This document shows, piece by piece, positions 34,208 to 46,328 of a stretch of 64,000 nucleotides of DNA. A program made the position numbers and the translations under genes. How positions within the stretch are numbered: position 1 is the first letter of the stretch; each line of letters opens with the position of its first letter. The stretch is from Paraescarpia echinospica (taxonomy: Eukaryota; Annelida; Polychaeta; Sabellida; Siboglinidae): contig CM034535.1 of NCBI GenBank assembly GCA_020002185.1, forward strand, positions 66,176,622 to 66,240,621. The letters run 5' to 3'. The notes beneath the pieces are model-generated. The model did no database searches, had not been told where the DNA came from, and saw only the letters and a list, made by a program, of their open reading frames with translations.

Positions 34208-34438
34208 TGACGTTGCTTTGATTTTGTAGTTATGTTATAGTTTGCCTCTCTTTCCTGGTTATTTTGTCTTCGGTAATTTTGCTAACATCATAATACCAGC
34301 CACCTGCCACCTCAATTGTTCTACTCAGCGATCAATGTGCTAGCACCGTAGCTACGATAAACTTACTAACTAGAAAAGGTGCTGTTACCATTTTTCTGAC
34401 TTTTAATTACCACGAGCAAAGGTCATAGGTTTCCATAC
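34208..34438. other. Host gene intron 3, start
   Basis: Non-coding; intron sequence between the donor of exon 3 and the LINE tail. Confidence 0.5.
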
Positions 34439-34723
34439 CATGTTTTTCTCCAGTCTACACGTCACTTTGTTCCAGGTGAAACAAATTGTCTTCCTGCTTG
34501 AATAGGTGTTACTAAACTTCATTCTGATATAACCATCGATACTTTGCAGGGAACCATAATCCCTCATAACCACATAGCCAACTGATGACGAAACATTGGG
34601 TGTGCTGTTTGTCCAAAACGGAGCCAGGAATGGTACACCTAGATTAGTAATGTTCGGCTGTCTGGGGTGATTCACTTTTTTTGGTATCTTCGGCCACAAG
34701 ACAATGTATCCGTTAATGTTCAC
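34439..34723 (-). CDS. Host gene exon 3: NIDO domain core
   Basis: A 285-base exon has a clear acceptor (TTTTATCCAG) and donor ATG|GTATGG, and runs in phase 0 throughout. It starts VNINGYIVLWPKIPKK and continues LGVPFLAPFWTNSTPNVSSS, then GYVVMRD, ending KTICFTWNKVTCRLEKNM. V-N-x-N-G-x-I at the start, I/L-A-P-F-W near residue 35 and T-W-x-x-V near the end are the signature of the NIDO domain of nidogen, mucin-4 and tectorin-type extracellular proteins. The domain joins without gaps to exon 4. It is clearly under coding constraint: no stops, clean splice sites. Confidence 0.75.
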
Positions 34724-36833
34724 CTGGATAAAAAGATCACTAATTAGTTACATGGTAAATATGTATTCATGCAAGAAGAAGAAACGATAATTAACTAATG
34801 TTTCGTTCATGATATCTTCTCTTTGTCTCAACGTTACCAATAATATATTAATTAATCAACACATCTTTATTCCGTAATGTGCATAAAGTTGCCATGAACA
34901 AGTTGCGAATAAGGTAAATATATACATAAATTAAATATAATATATAAAATAAGGCAATCATGTAAGCAATACAAATTGTTTTCATAACATTACACACAAT
35001 GAAAATGCTTCCCCATAGACCGTCTCAGAAATGTTGCCGTTTCCGTGAGCATGACGTAATAATTATGAGCCATATAGAAGTTGTCGGCTGGTCGAAGCTG
35101 GCCAAGTTGTACAACGGTTGTCACACAGTTGCCTTCGATAAATGGTATTTAGTCATAGTCTATTGTATGGCAGCTATGGAAATGGTTCGGAGAAGATGTT
35201 TTTTGTTTTCCAAAGACAATACATGAGTTGATTATAAACGAATGCGTTCACTGAATCGGATGGCCATCGCATCGGCATCGCAACTTGGACTTGGACCCGC
35301 ATCTGCTACTCCTGTGATCACGTTGACAGTAGTTGTTTCGTCACGGATACAGCAGTTTGTGAATCCGACTAATACAATTAACTATGACATGTCCCATCAT
35401 CCCGACTATCGTCAAGGAAACCACCAAAAAAGTGCCAGTGTGACGCCCCCCCTCCAAAAAAACAACAACGAAGCAACTTGGTTTGGGGATGGAATTATAC
35501 AACTTGTTGACAACAACAGTTGAAGCCGTGCATCCCCAGTAGCTTGGGCTTCGAAGAAAATATATTGAGTGATTAGGTTGTAGGTGCAACCAAATATCAC
35601 TGGTGTCCATTATCATAGATGATGTAGGCAGCAACAACAGGTGGTGCTATTTCCACCAAAGTCACCAGATTACTAGCCACCAATAATGACAACATAATCA
35701 CAAATACATGTTCACTTAGAAATCTTCAAATATGACATGTGCAGTGTTTCCCGTGGTATATGCCAAGCGTGGCAGGCCGTTTTTCAATGCCGCCTCGCTC
35801 AAAATATGCTGAAATTGCCGTCTCGTAGCTATTTCGTGCGCCCAATTTTTTGTCGGGAGCGGCGCGAAATGAAATCACAAAGTTACTTATATTCCTGGAA
35901 AATCGCAGATGTTTAGTTGTCTTAATGTCGCTTAGGGCCGGTTAGGATTTACCTCTTGGAATCAACTCCATTGGACAACGTGAATGGCATCACCTGTCAG
36001 TTGTCCATTTTGGAACTCGGAAAAGAAAACAAAGAAAACGATAGCTGAACTAAGATATTTTTTGCGCTCAATTTTACTATTATGATATGTGCCCACATAA
36101 AATCAGAATGCTGATACAGCTGTAGCACAGCGCGCGTGAAATGAGCGATATAGCAGCGTGTGTTGATACAAACCGGGCGCTATTTACGCTTCAAATGGGC
36201 GTAAGACGCAATATTCTTAGAGGTAAATATGCCTAGGATAATGTTGAATGGAACTGTCTCACTGAGGTATCAAAGTGAGGCAAAACTCAAGTTATAACAG
36301 CGAAATCGAGGTGGACCCGGATTTGACACAAATGCCCACAAAGCTATTTAACTATTGTTCTATGCCGCTTTTTATAGCAAAATAAGGAATATTATTCGTA
36401 AGATATCTTTGTGCTAAATACATAATACATATTTTGACAAAGTTGTGCAAACAAACACTTGGGAAAACAGATTTTAGTAAAGTACTTACGAATGTAAACC
36501 ACCGAAGTTCACATCTCATAAAAGACGCCTATTTCCCAAAACCGTGTATACTAACGGGCTATCAATAACTTGGGCTAGACAATGATATGTTTGCACATAA
36601 ATTGGATATACTAAACAACTTATACTGTTTTATAAAAAGGACACAATTTGAGAAACGTTCTTGCGATTAATAGAAACATATTTTTGTGGCATTCCAAAAA
36701 TGACTGTTTAATTAATTGCATAGCATGTTAGCAACAAATAAAACAACTTTTGGAACATAAACCACCAATTTACCATAATATTATGATATTCTGATCATTC
36801 AAAGGTGATGATGAAATAATCTTCAGATGATAC
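34724..36833 (-). other. Host gene intron 2
   Basis: An intron of about 2.1 kb between exon 2 and exon 3. It contains no recognised transposon; open stretches such as 35242-35523 lack any domain signature. Confidence 0.5.
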
Positions 36834-37031
36834 CACTTGATGCTTCCCAGAGAAGTCGAGATGGTGTTCGACTGAACAGGTTTGCCTGGGAGTAAAGTGT
36901 AAACCGCTTTGAGCAGTCCTTATGTTGAAGTGGTAATTACAATCATTATTAAACCTGGTTGACCTGTCATCATTCAGCGTAAAGTTTTTTTGGAAACTAC
37001 AAAAAAGTGTGTACAATGATTTTGACATGCT
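36834..37031 (-). CDS. Host gene exon 2: NIDO N-terminal part (probable)
   Basis: The open minus-strand stretch can be spliced in phase 0 at both ends: acceptor GGTGTCAG|AGC (37031) and donor CAAGTG|GTATCA (36834). It reads SMSKSLYTLFCSFQKNFTLN and ends TCSVEHHLDFSGKHQV. Joined to exon 3 this gives LDFSGKHQV-VNINGYI, which matches the F-x-F-x-G-x-x-Y-x-x-V-x-V-N-x-N-G-Y-I run that opens NIDO domains. A second acceptor (TTTTTTGTAG) lies at about 36998 but would break the phase. Both splice sites are weaker than those of the other exons. Confidence 0.5.
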
Positions 37032-37618
37032 CTGACACCACAAAAATGACCATACAGGCATCTTCTTAAGCCATCTTCTTGCTTGTCAAACGCAGCTCAA
37101 TTATCTGTAAGTAGCCTGCTCAGTCTAGTTCAATGATCCAATAGGCTTAGAGATATAGCCTCTCAAAAATGAAGCGTACCCTCAAAACGCGTGTTTTTTT
37201 TTATGTTCCACTTTTTACACCACTGATTTTAACCACTTCGTTTTAGAACCCTTTTTTGTGTCTGTGTTTTAGATAATACATGAAATTGTGACATGTATAC
37301 ATTCAATATATGAAAACGTTGGAAATATTGTTTTGAGGAACCAATTTATGCTGTCTACAGATTTGCTGTTTGTTACGACATCCAAGTTTTAAAAATTCAA
37401 ACATATCAACAATCATAATATTTGAAGAACTTCCTATGATATAGTTATATATATTTAAGAAAACAATAATTATTTCTATACTACTGTATTTCCAATCAAG
37501 AAATCACCAGACATGTTTGAAATCACAGAAGTATTGCGACCCTTTTAAGGAATGTTTATTACGACATCTGGTTTGTTCTTAAACTATACACCACTTATCT
37601 CATGTGTTATCAGTATTA
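37032..37618 (-). other. Host gene intron 1, 3' part
   Basis: AT-rich intron sequence; nothing else seen. Confidence 0.4.
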
Positions 37619-39170
37619 GCAAAAGTAGATAAGCGAGCGAAAAATGAACAACTGAAAACACGTCCCAAAAATGCTTTTTTGAACGATTGCTTGTACCATT
37701 ACGGTTCGTTCGATCCAAACAATCTTGATATCGTTTGAAAGCTTACGATTTCTGCTATTCAAATATATATATAAATGGTTTCCTGATAGTCATTCCTAAA
37801 ATAAATTATAAACGGACATACAACGGTGCCGATTCCGGTGTCTTACACACTGCGTACGATGTAGTTTCGTCGACACAGTTCACCAATCTACAGATTGAGG
37901 CACCGCTATCTAATGTCATGGTATAAACTCCACCCACTTTCAAACGGCTGCTAAAATGACATACGCGAAGTAAGCGTGACGTCACAGTCAAGTATATCAA
38001 CCAACCAACCAACGCAACGAATTTTGACTCGTTGGTTGGCGTACGTTATTGTGACCAAAGACCGTATATCAATACAAGACGGTGCAGCACGCCCTATCTA
38101 CATTGTTTGAGGAAAGTACGTAAGCAGTTCGTCCGCCATTCTGGAGTTGCGCCAAGCCAGACCATACGCGTGCAGAAAATGCAGTTCTTTGCATTACCAT
38201 TGCTCAACATTTTCAACGATAACCTCAATATTTTAATTATATAAGAAGTGGTACAGCCTGATGATTATTCTGATGAAACACGACGAAGTTCAGTTGGCTC
38301 AATAAATAATTGCAACGTGTCTACGTTATTTGTTTGCAAATTTCATTATTTTGAATTGTGATAGGTAAAAAAACTTCAAGGATTACTTTAATATCTTTCA
38401 TTTTATATGACGCATCACAGCTTGGTGATTATTCTGATGAAATGAGGTCCCTGAACAAATACGCTAACATCGTGCGCTGCGGTCCCGCAGGCGCATGCGC
38501 TTGCCTCCCGAATGGCGAACAAAAACCTTCAGTGTAGACTGCCATTTTCTCGCTCAGAGACGCCTCCTGTCCAAATAGAGGCTCCTTGATTGTGACATCA
38601 CGCCGACATAGACATATATCGGCTTTGCTGCGATCAAAGCACATCAGTTTCGTTGCAATTTAAAAGTGGATGGAGCTTATACAAAGCATTTAAATTACCA
38701 AGCAGAGTCACTCAGCGATCCACCATTTTCAATTTGAACTGGTAGCGTATACAATATAATTACGTTCACACATGAATAACAGAGGGGGCTGCGCGAGTGA
38801 CTATGCTTGGTATATAATTGCTTTGGCTTATAACATGAAATCAAGAGATGGTGAAGTGCGCATGTCTGAACCTATGCAAATGAGGAAAACAGCGCCGCAA
38901 TCGGAAGTTTATTGTACTTAGTACCCGCCGACAACATCGTTCGGAACCGTACAGAACACCGAAAATGGCACGATTATAGGTCCGTTTATAGGTGTTTATG
39001 ATCGGTTAACGGGAAATATAAATGACGCTAGAAGAACAAAAAGTGCATCCTTTCAAATTATACCAAAATCCTCGGGACAGGACGAGCCATGCGGGTGCTA
39101 GTGACCGCAGAATTTCATGTTTTGGACGTTTTCCGAGTTGTTCATTTTTCGCTCGCTTATCTACTTTTGG
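37619..39170. mobile_element. Long-TIR DNA element, copy B (1552 bp, ~250-bp TIRs)
   Basis: The ends read inward CAAAAGTAGATAAGCGAGCG then AAAAATGAACAACT on both sides, flanked by TA (37617-37618 and 39171-39172). Inverted similarity continues to about 37873 and 38925 (ATAAACGGAC, GTGCC, TTCCGGTGT or TTCGGTGT, ACGATGT), so the TIRs are ~250 bp. Relative to copy C, 37979-38827 is extra sequence beginning ACGTCACAGTCA, either an insertion here or a deletion there. No transposase frame is visible. It sits in intron 1 of the host gene. Confidence 0.75.
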
Positions 39171-39409
39171 TATCAGTTAGGTTATGCTACAAGACGTCAA
39201 ATAATACAAATCCTGCATCTATATTGTTATTTATGCCCATTAGCCCAGCTTTATAACAAAAACACTACAATGTTTACTACGGCTATGTTTTTTACGACAT
39301 CGCCGTTCATTATGACACGTATCCGGAGTTTGTGGGCGACGCGATTATGTTTATATTTCTATGTATTTCATTGTTATGTCTACCTTGAGTGCGTGCAGGA
39401 TTGCCATCG

Positions 39410-40765
39410 CATCGACAGTCCAAGTGCTGTCACAGGGTCCTACATCGACAGCAGTAGCATCCTTCTCCAGTTCCTTCAGCAGAGATGATTTGTCAGTCTT
39501 GACCAGGTTTCCCTCAGGTGTTTTTGGGACGTCTTGTCGTCAACACAATTGTAAGAGGTGTTGGAATGTCTTCACGGGTTGACTGGGTGGTGGACACATA
39601 TCCCGAAATTTCGATCAAGAATCCGGAGAGAGATCGCCGTACGATGTCTACAGCAGGGTTGCTGGCAACAACCATTACGTCTGAGAAACAGAGAATTGAC
39701 CACCAGTTCAATAAGTCACTTCGAAGTGCACAATTCAAGAAAGAACTATCACAATTTCTTCTGAATACGTGGCAGCATCCCGTGTATGCACCATAATTGA
39801 GTAGTCGGTCTCTTTGTGTGACTAACGGAGAAGAGTGTCACTTGCTCCAAGTAGCGATGACTGACAGAAATCATGTAACCACGACACCAGTTCCTGAGCT
39901 TAGCTGTAACCATGAAGAAACAGATAGCCGCCTTCTTCTTCACGCCTCTCATGCGGCTCAACGTAGTTCTAACACAATGGTTCTCGGGTCACCTGATAGC
40001 GATGTAGTCGTAATAGCAGTTGGAATTAGTCATTCAGTTCCAGCTACAATGCTATTTAATACTGGGACACAACAGCGGAAGAGAAACATCAATATCACTC
40101 AAATTGGATCTACCATCGGACCAGACATGTGTGAAGTCCTGATTGGCTATCACGCATTTAGTGGTTGTGACTCAACCAGCGCGTTTGTTGGTCACGGTAA
40201 ATCAAAAGGCTACAAACTGCTACGTGAACACCGTTCCTTCAGAAGTACCATGGCCAAACTTAGCAAATCCTTTGTCGCTGATAAGGAACTGTTGTAGGAA
40301 GGTGAAGCGGCAGTGTGCGCCATGTATGGGCAATTACAAGAGTATGATGTGAACAGATTGCGACATACCATGTTTGGGTCGAGGACAAAACGATCCAGCA
40401 AAGTTGCCACCATGCAAGGAAGCATGTGACCAACACACCAAGCGTGCTAGCTATCAGGCAGCCATTTGGCGACACTGCTTGACGACACGACCACCAGTGC
40501 CATCCCCTCATGGCAATGGGTGGACTGTTGACGGATACATTTTGGTACATTGGACGGACATCCACCAGCTCCACAGGCAGTACTTGAATTTGTCAGCGGC
40601 AAATGTAAGACATGTGCTGGTGTTCGTTGCTCGTGCAAGCTGAATGGGTTAACATGTACTGGTGTTTGCCACTGTGACGCCGATGATTGCGAAAATAGAT
40701 CGGTCACATCGACAGACATGGGAGTAGACCCACTACTGTCAGAAAACGACTCCGATATGGAGTGA
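39410..40765 (+). pseudogene. Transposon-encoded protein: PIN-like region and CXC tail
   Basis: In the plus frame, with two or three stops and frame changes: SSRVDWVVDTYPEISIKNPE followed by R-D-R-R; then LSCNHEETDSRLLLHASHAA, V-L-G-S-P-D-S-D-V-V-V, and YHAFSGCDSTSAFVGHGKSK; finally CKTCAGVRCSCKLNGLTCTG and C-H-C. The H-E-E-(A/T)-D-(T/S)-R ... S-P-D-(T/S)-D-V ... F-x-G-C-D-S/T-T-S-A-F series recurs in multi-copy transposon proteins of aquatic invertebrates and looks like a PIN/FEN-type nuclease fold. The tail is a tesmin/TSO1-like CXC cluster. The superfamily of the parent transposon is not certain (an Academ-type element is one option). Broken at 39793 and 40297. Confidence 0.55.
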
Positions 40766-42850
40766 CATGGTCTACGATGGTCTATGAAACTGTTTGTCAG
40801 TTGGTGAACTTCAATAGAGAACCTTTACATTATGATATACTTTAAATTTGTTATCATTATTATCATACTATTTGCGATTTGCCAAAATGCCTACTTACAT
40901 TAACATAATTATGAAGTCAATGCATGCATCTCGTAATTACGCATTTATATGTCAAAAAGAGAAACATGTTGTGTTATTAAATACATGTCAGCCAGAAATG
41001 TATGTAATTACACTGGAAGTCTTTTACACGAACACAACGTGAGCTATGCCCACTCTGAAAGGACTTTGTGGTTTTGTTCGATAAGGGGGTAGGGTTACTG
41101 AAATGTCTACATAATTGTTCAAACATAACAAATAACAATTATTCGTTCAGTAAGTCGAAGTTATTGACCATATAAACATAGACACCTGGTCTGTTGATAT
41201 GTAATTTTATATCAAGCATTATGTTGTAACTTATGTGATTCCGTTCACCGTATGTCGATGAAAAACTGTGTATTTCATATTTTACATTGGCGAAAAGTTA
41301 AATGTATACACCTGATTGGTGGTACAAAATTGCTTTGCATTATGTTATGACCAACTACGTGAGACTATAAGATTATTAGCAAATAAATAGTTGATTTAGA
41401 GCATATTATGAGACGTCTACATATATGATGATATTTTCATTAATATTGAATATTTCTCGCAAATTTTTTTTCCATGTAATAGTACGTGGATATTGGAACA
41501 TACTGATCTGAAATTATTGGGTCAATATACTATGGGTATGAGTGTGGAACAAACGGAAGCACTACGCATATAGATTTTACTGAAAAAAGTTAGAAATGTT
41601 TACACAAAATTATTGAACGTATCATATTAATGATTGCAATTTAAACATTTTGTGTTACAGTGCTGTTGTACATTCACTTATGCACCTACCTGTGAATATA
41701 TAATGAGATTCAACTAAAATTATTTTATTAATGGCATATGTTGTGATTTTAGCTATTTCTGAAAACATTTTGCCAACCATTCGTGATAAATGTATTTTTT
41801 TTTTTTAGAACGGACACCTTAATTTTTGGTTAATGTTTGGAAATTATTGGTTTATAGTTCAATTAAAAAGAAAATATTAAGAAACCTATGTTGGTGGGGG
41901 GGTGCAACGAAATCCTAAATTTCCAGAACAGCACCTGGACTATATGCACTACAGCATACAACAAGGCCCAGCTAATTTGTACACTGCATACTGTTTAAGT
42001 TTATTACATTATAATACATTTATTATATGTGTATTCAGATTGTAACAACACGTCATAGATAGTATTAGCTATATTGGAGTGGCTAGTAGTTAATTTGACC
42101 TGCTTCAATTCTGAAGCTTAACATTACATTTGTGAAACACATAAATATTATGTTACAATGCAAGAGCATTTATAAACGTCACTTATAAAGTCCTGTTACA
42201 TCATTAGTGGTTCGCGATGTGCTGTGACTTCGGCCATAGATGTTATGTGGTCCCTGCTGTGGAGGTCGTGGTCTCTGCTATTGGCACACTTAATAAACAC
42301 CCTGATACTGTGATAGTAGTATGTGAATTAAATTACCAATATAATAAAGAAAAACTTGTGGCCAGAATTGCAACAAATTATACGAGGGAATGCAAGAACG
42401 CACCACGTGTTCGGCATCCATTTTTGTGGCTTGGCGGAGCTTTTGCTAGACAACATTATATTAATATAAGCATAACACTCGAATGCTACAAGTAGTATCA
42501 CACAATAACAGAAACAATTTCAGTTCATGGTAAATTTGTTTTATTTGGATAGTGGAAATATCAAGGCAACACAGTTTGTTTGTAAGGCAATTTGTTTGTG
42601 TTTCAGCACAAAATAAAACAATAACATAATGCTATGGTAAAACTCAACAGGTTGTCTTACATATTATCTTGGGGGTAAATAATAGCAGTTTTGTGCAACC
42701 GCTCACCGCCATTTAAAGAAATTTAACACTTAATATCTTGCTAGCTAAGCACATTTTAACAGAAATTGAAATAGATTTATAACACTAATCATCAAACATG
42801 TTTAAACACTGACGCAAAAGAGTTTATAGCTCTTGCATCAACTTAGGTTA
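40766..42850 (-). other. Host gene intron 1, AT-rich, no feature seen
   Basis: Long AT-rich stretch with no gene, splice-flanked frame or clear repeat found. Confidence 0.4.
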
Positions 42851-42859
42851 TTATCCAAT

Positions 42860-44160
42860 CTCGTACAATCTGTGTGTGAGTGGACATTTATTTTTGGACA
42901 TCAAAGAAATTCTACTACTAAGTTGTTAAAGAATACGCTGACTCCAATTTTATTATTATTATGGCATCACAAACACAATGTTCTATTGAATAATGATGCT
43001 TTGTGTCTTGAATGAAGTGCATGTATACATATTAATGTAATGCGCTAATACATTAATTTACTTGCTTAGATACATTTGTGTTAACACTATACAAAGCTCA
43101 CTTTCCTATTGCTATGTTTGCAAGATAATCTTGGTAATATATAAAAAGTTTAAGGCTAACAATAGGGTTTGTTCTCTAAATAGTAAACACTCACATGTAA
43201 TAGATAATTTGTTTCCATGCTTCAAACATTCGAAGACACAAAAATATGTATGGTGTATTAACTTTATTGTTGTCAGCAAAGTAGCAAGAACCTTAAGTAA
43301 CCTTATCAAATCAATATAATCACACATACATATCCATTACAAATATTAAGTCACAAACATGTTTACTGCATTCAAAAAATCACGGGCATGATTTATTGGC
43401 AACAAATTCCATGTGTCAGAGTGGACATGATATTGGACGTTTCAACTGAGCGGGTAGTAGCGGCAAAATCAATTACAGTACATTGGTTTTTTTTTTAAAC
43501 GAAAGTTAGCATTCAAAACATAATCTTAATAGTTCAATTCTAGCATATGAACCACTATAAGCAATAACTTGATTCATTACACATGGTGGGTATTATTATC
43601 ATGATTATAAAGTCTACTTCACAATGTTGGCCATAATGGGCTCCACATCCATGTAGGCAGCCTTTGGCAGGCGAAATATATCATGGTGAAGGTATATTTG
43701 ATATAATTCAGTCATTCTGTTTCACATAATAGCATAATAATCAGAATGTGGGATATCCCCATGCTTTAGATCATGTGTCGGAGTGGACATTATGTGGACA
43801 CTCTGTTGGTTCCACATTCAAATTGAATATATAGTAAATTGTTATTATTTTTTGTCACATGTAATATTTACATGATTGCCATTAAACATGACTCATAAAC
43901 TCTTGTTTCCTATTGCTGCATTTTTAAAGAGAACATAAAGATTGTCTGTGTCGGAGTGGACACGTTTGGACGGAACAGTCTTCAGCATCCTACCTAGTAC
44001 CTACTAGCTTTAGCAACAATTATGCATAATGACATTATTAATTAAAAATTAAACATTATTAATATTTATTTTTTCTTAGCCACCCATGCTATATTCATTA
44101 TGGAAAAAATCAAGTAGTGGTTTGTATTGTCGGGGTGGTCATTTTGGACGGAACAAAATG
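42860..44160 (+). repeat. Degenerate ~180-bp tandem repeat array
   Basis: The motif GTGTCGGAGTGGACA, followed within a few bases by TTTGGAC or GTGGAC, occurs at about 42872, 43416, 43778, 43951 and 44131. The spacings 544, 362, 173 and 180 are close to 3, 2, 1 and 1 times 181. A second marker (CCATGCTT) shows a similar period. Units are highly diverged between the markers. No protein is encoded. Confidence 0.55.
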
Positions 44161-44499
44161 TCCAACGATTGTTGATGGGCGTACATCAGATATATTGATG
44201 TACACCCGTACAGGATACAACATGCTTTATGGTAAACACACGCCTTCTCAGCTAGGTTTTCATTATTGGTACGTATCATGAGATAGCGAAAAACTTTGTA
44301 AAGACAGAAAGTTCAAACTTTGCGTGTAGGTTCCCCTGATACATCCATGCTTTAAATGGAATTCAACCAACAACTAACCTGCATTTTGGAAGAGTAAATT
44401 CAAGTCAAAGCAATAATAACTGGCAGCCTAGGTTACTGAGAAATTGCCCATATGGCCTGGGTCCAAAACATGGCTCATCAAGTGTGACATAAGGGGTGA

Positions 44500-45015
44500 A
44501 AATTCAACTTATGTAAATAATGTATTCTTCATTCCTGTATGACCCATGCACATTCTAGTTTACAAAAATAACAAAACTTAATGTATTGACTCAATGTTTG
44601 TTAATTTTGTCAACGTTTTGTTGGCAATGACTCAACAAAAATATCAGCTTTAACTAAGAAATATTGATTACCAGCTTTAAAACCCATATAATCATATTAG
44701 GCACTTTTTGTTTGTCCTCCCATGATAAAATCCACTTAATACGTTAGTTTGTTTCCACTTTAGTTTGTTTTGGGCGTATGAATTGGATAATTATCAAATG
44801 ATCATATAGTCAAGATGTATATTTTAATACATACATATATATATATATATAAATATATATACATACATATATATATATATAATTTAAATAACAAATATAA
44901 CAAATTAACATCCATATTTGACATCTTAATTATTTTAGACACAACACTTACCACCGTAGCACTTCTACAAAAATATCAAGCCAGTCAAACAATTTGTCTT
45001 GATACATTAAACATT
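44500..45015. other. Intron 1, includes (TA)n microsatellite at 44826-44882
   Basis: AT-rich sequence with a TATA/TACATA microsatellite. No gene seen. Confidence 0.6.
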
Positions 45016-45019
45016 TGAC

Positions 45020-45420
45020 ATTGGCACCAAATCCGTTACACTCCTGACATTATATTTGTCAAGTTTTAAAATTAAATGTGATTGAAATCAATCAAACTGT
45101 GATTGTTTTCCATGATGCAACATACTAAGTGCTTGAGTATGGTGCAAATGATTTATAAACACCAATCATACTGTCTAATTAATACAAAGACTTAAACAAA
45201 ATTCCACTCAGAACGTTACACTCCTGATAAGACTATTATAACATGTTAGCTACCACTGTAATAAACATATAATTTATTATCATGTTTTATCCAATTCATG
45301 TAATAAACATAAGAGCTACAATGACTGAACATATCAACAAGTAATTATAAAGCAATAAAAAGCCAATAATGCAATATGTCTCAATCTGTCAAATGTGGGG
45401 TGTACTGAGAATACAGTCCT
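45020..45420 (-). repeat. Same ~180-bp repeat in inverted orientation
   Basis: CGTTACACTCCTGA occurs at about 45028 and 45213, and a weaker version at about 45398, a period of 185. Its complement, TCAGGAGTGTAACG, aligns to GTCGGAGTGGACACG of the 42.9-44.2 kb array. Further matches follow (ATCATGGAAAACAATCA against ATTATGGAAAAAATCA), so the two arrays face each other across ~0.9 kb. Confidence 0.45.
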
Positions 45421-46021
45421 GTAGTTTCAAATATAAGTATATGAGGAACAACATTATTAGTCTTATATAAAAAAAACATCAGCACATGTAATTAATTAGC
45501 AAACATCAATAGACAATAACACCAGGTTAAACAAATTTGTGTGTGTTCTGTTTTATAGGACCTTGAATCCATCAAGCCTCAAGGGCTGAATTGTCTTTGC
45601 TTGCCTTGTAAAACATGGTCCATGACCATGTGCATATATATATATACGTGTATAGAGTCACAACAAAAACTCACATATATTGGCCACAAGTGATTCCACA
45701 TTATCAAAAAACTAGCAAATATTTCTCTAATAATCCTACATTGATAAAACTATATGTTTGTGTAGTTTTCTTTTGGTATTTTTGTTTATTGCAATTTCAA
45801 AATGATGTATTTTTAAAACGTCACACGCACAAATGCATTATTATATTCAGTCCTCTACTGACTAAAGTCTAAACTAAACCTTAGCCGCTTAAACTAAACT
45901 AAACTCTAGACTAAAGTAACATATAAATGTAGAGACAGGTGAAGTAGGCCTACGCCACGGCTACGGCTACCGCTACAGCCTACACAGGCTACACATTATT
46001 TGATATAATTTGAAAAAAGGT

Positions 46022-46079
46022 TGAATTCACCAATTCCTATCTTTAAAAGATGAATTCACCAATTCCTATCTTTAAAAGC
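46022..46079. repeat. 29-bp tandem duplication
   Basis: TGAATTCACCAATTCCTATC plus CTTTAAAAG is present twice, head to tail, 55 bp from the donor of host exon 1. Confidence 0.95.
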
Positions 46080-46133
46080 ACTTCGCCGATTTCGAAACAG
46101 TTTTTACATTTGCAAGTGCAAAACAATACTTAC

Positions 46134-46328
46134 ATATGCGTATCGATACTTTGTCTCTGAGGTTCCGACAGGGAATTCCGCAGTAAGATAAAGTATGTGC
46201 AGACAATCATTTGTATTCTCACACGCTGGCACAATTTGTTTATGCCATAGCGTACGGGCAGAGGTACTACTTGCTGGCCATACCTGACACAGTGACAAGA
46301 TGATGACAATAGGAATCCAGTAATGCAT
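46134..46328 (-). CDS. Host gene exon 1: signal peptide of a NIDO-domain protein
   Basis: From ATG 46328 the frame reads MHYWIPIVIILSLCQVWPAS, a hydrophobic core of about 12 residues with a small-residue cleavage region: a standard secretory signal peptide. It continues IVPACENTNDCLHILYL and ends K-Y-R-Y-A-Y in phase 0 at donor TAT|GTAAGT, a perfect consensus. The frame is open 24 codons further upstream, but the Met at 46328 places the hydrophobic core right at the N-terminus and is preferred. With exons 2-5 it forms at least 318 residues of a secreted or surface NIDO protein. No promoter element is clear upstream. Confidence 0.6.

Noticed and set aside
35242..35523. 93-codon plus-strand frame in host intron 2
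   Set aside because: No domain, no splice support and low-complexity composition.
36795..36996. Use of the TTTTTTGTAG acceptor for host exon 2
   Set aside because: It has the better pyrimidine tract, but the required phase does not agree with exon 1; the in-phase GGTGTCAG acceptor was preferred.
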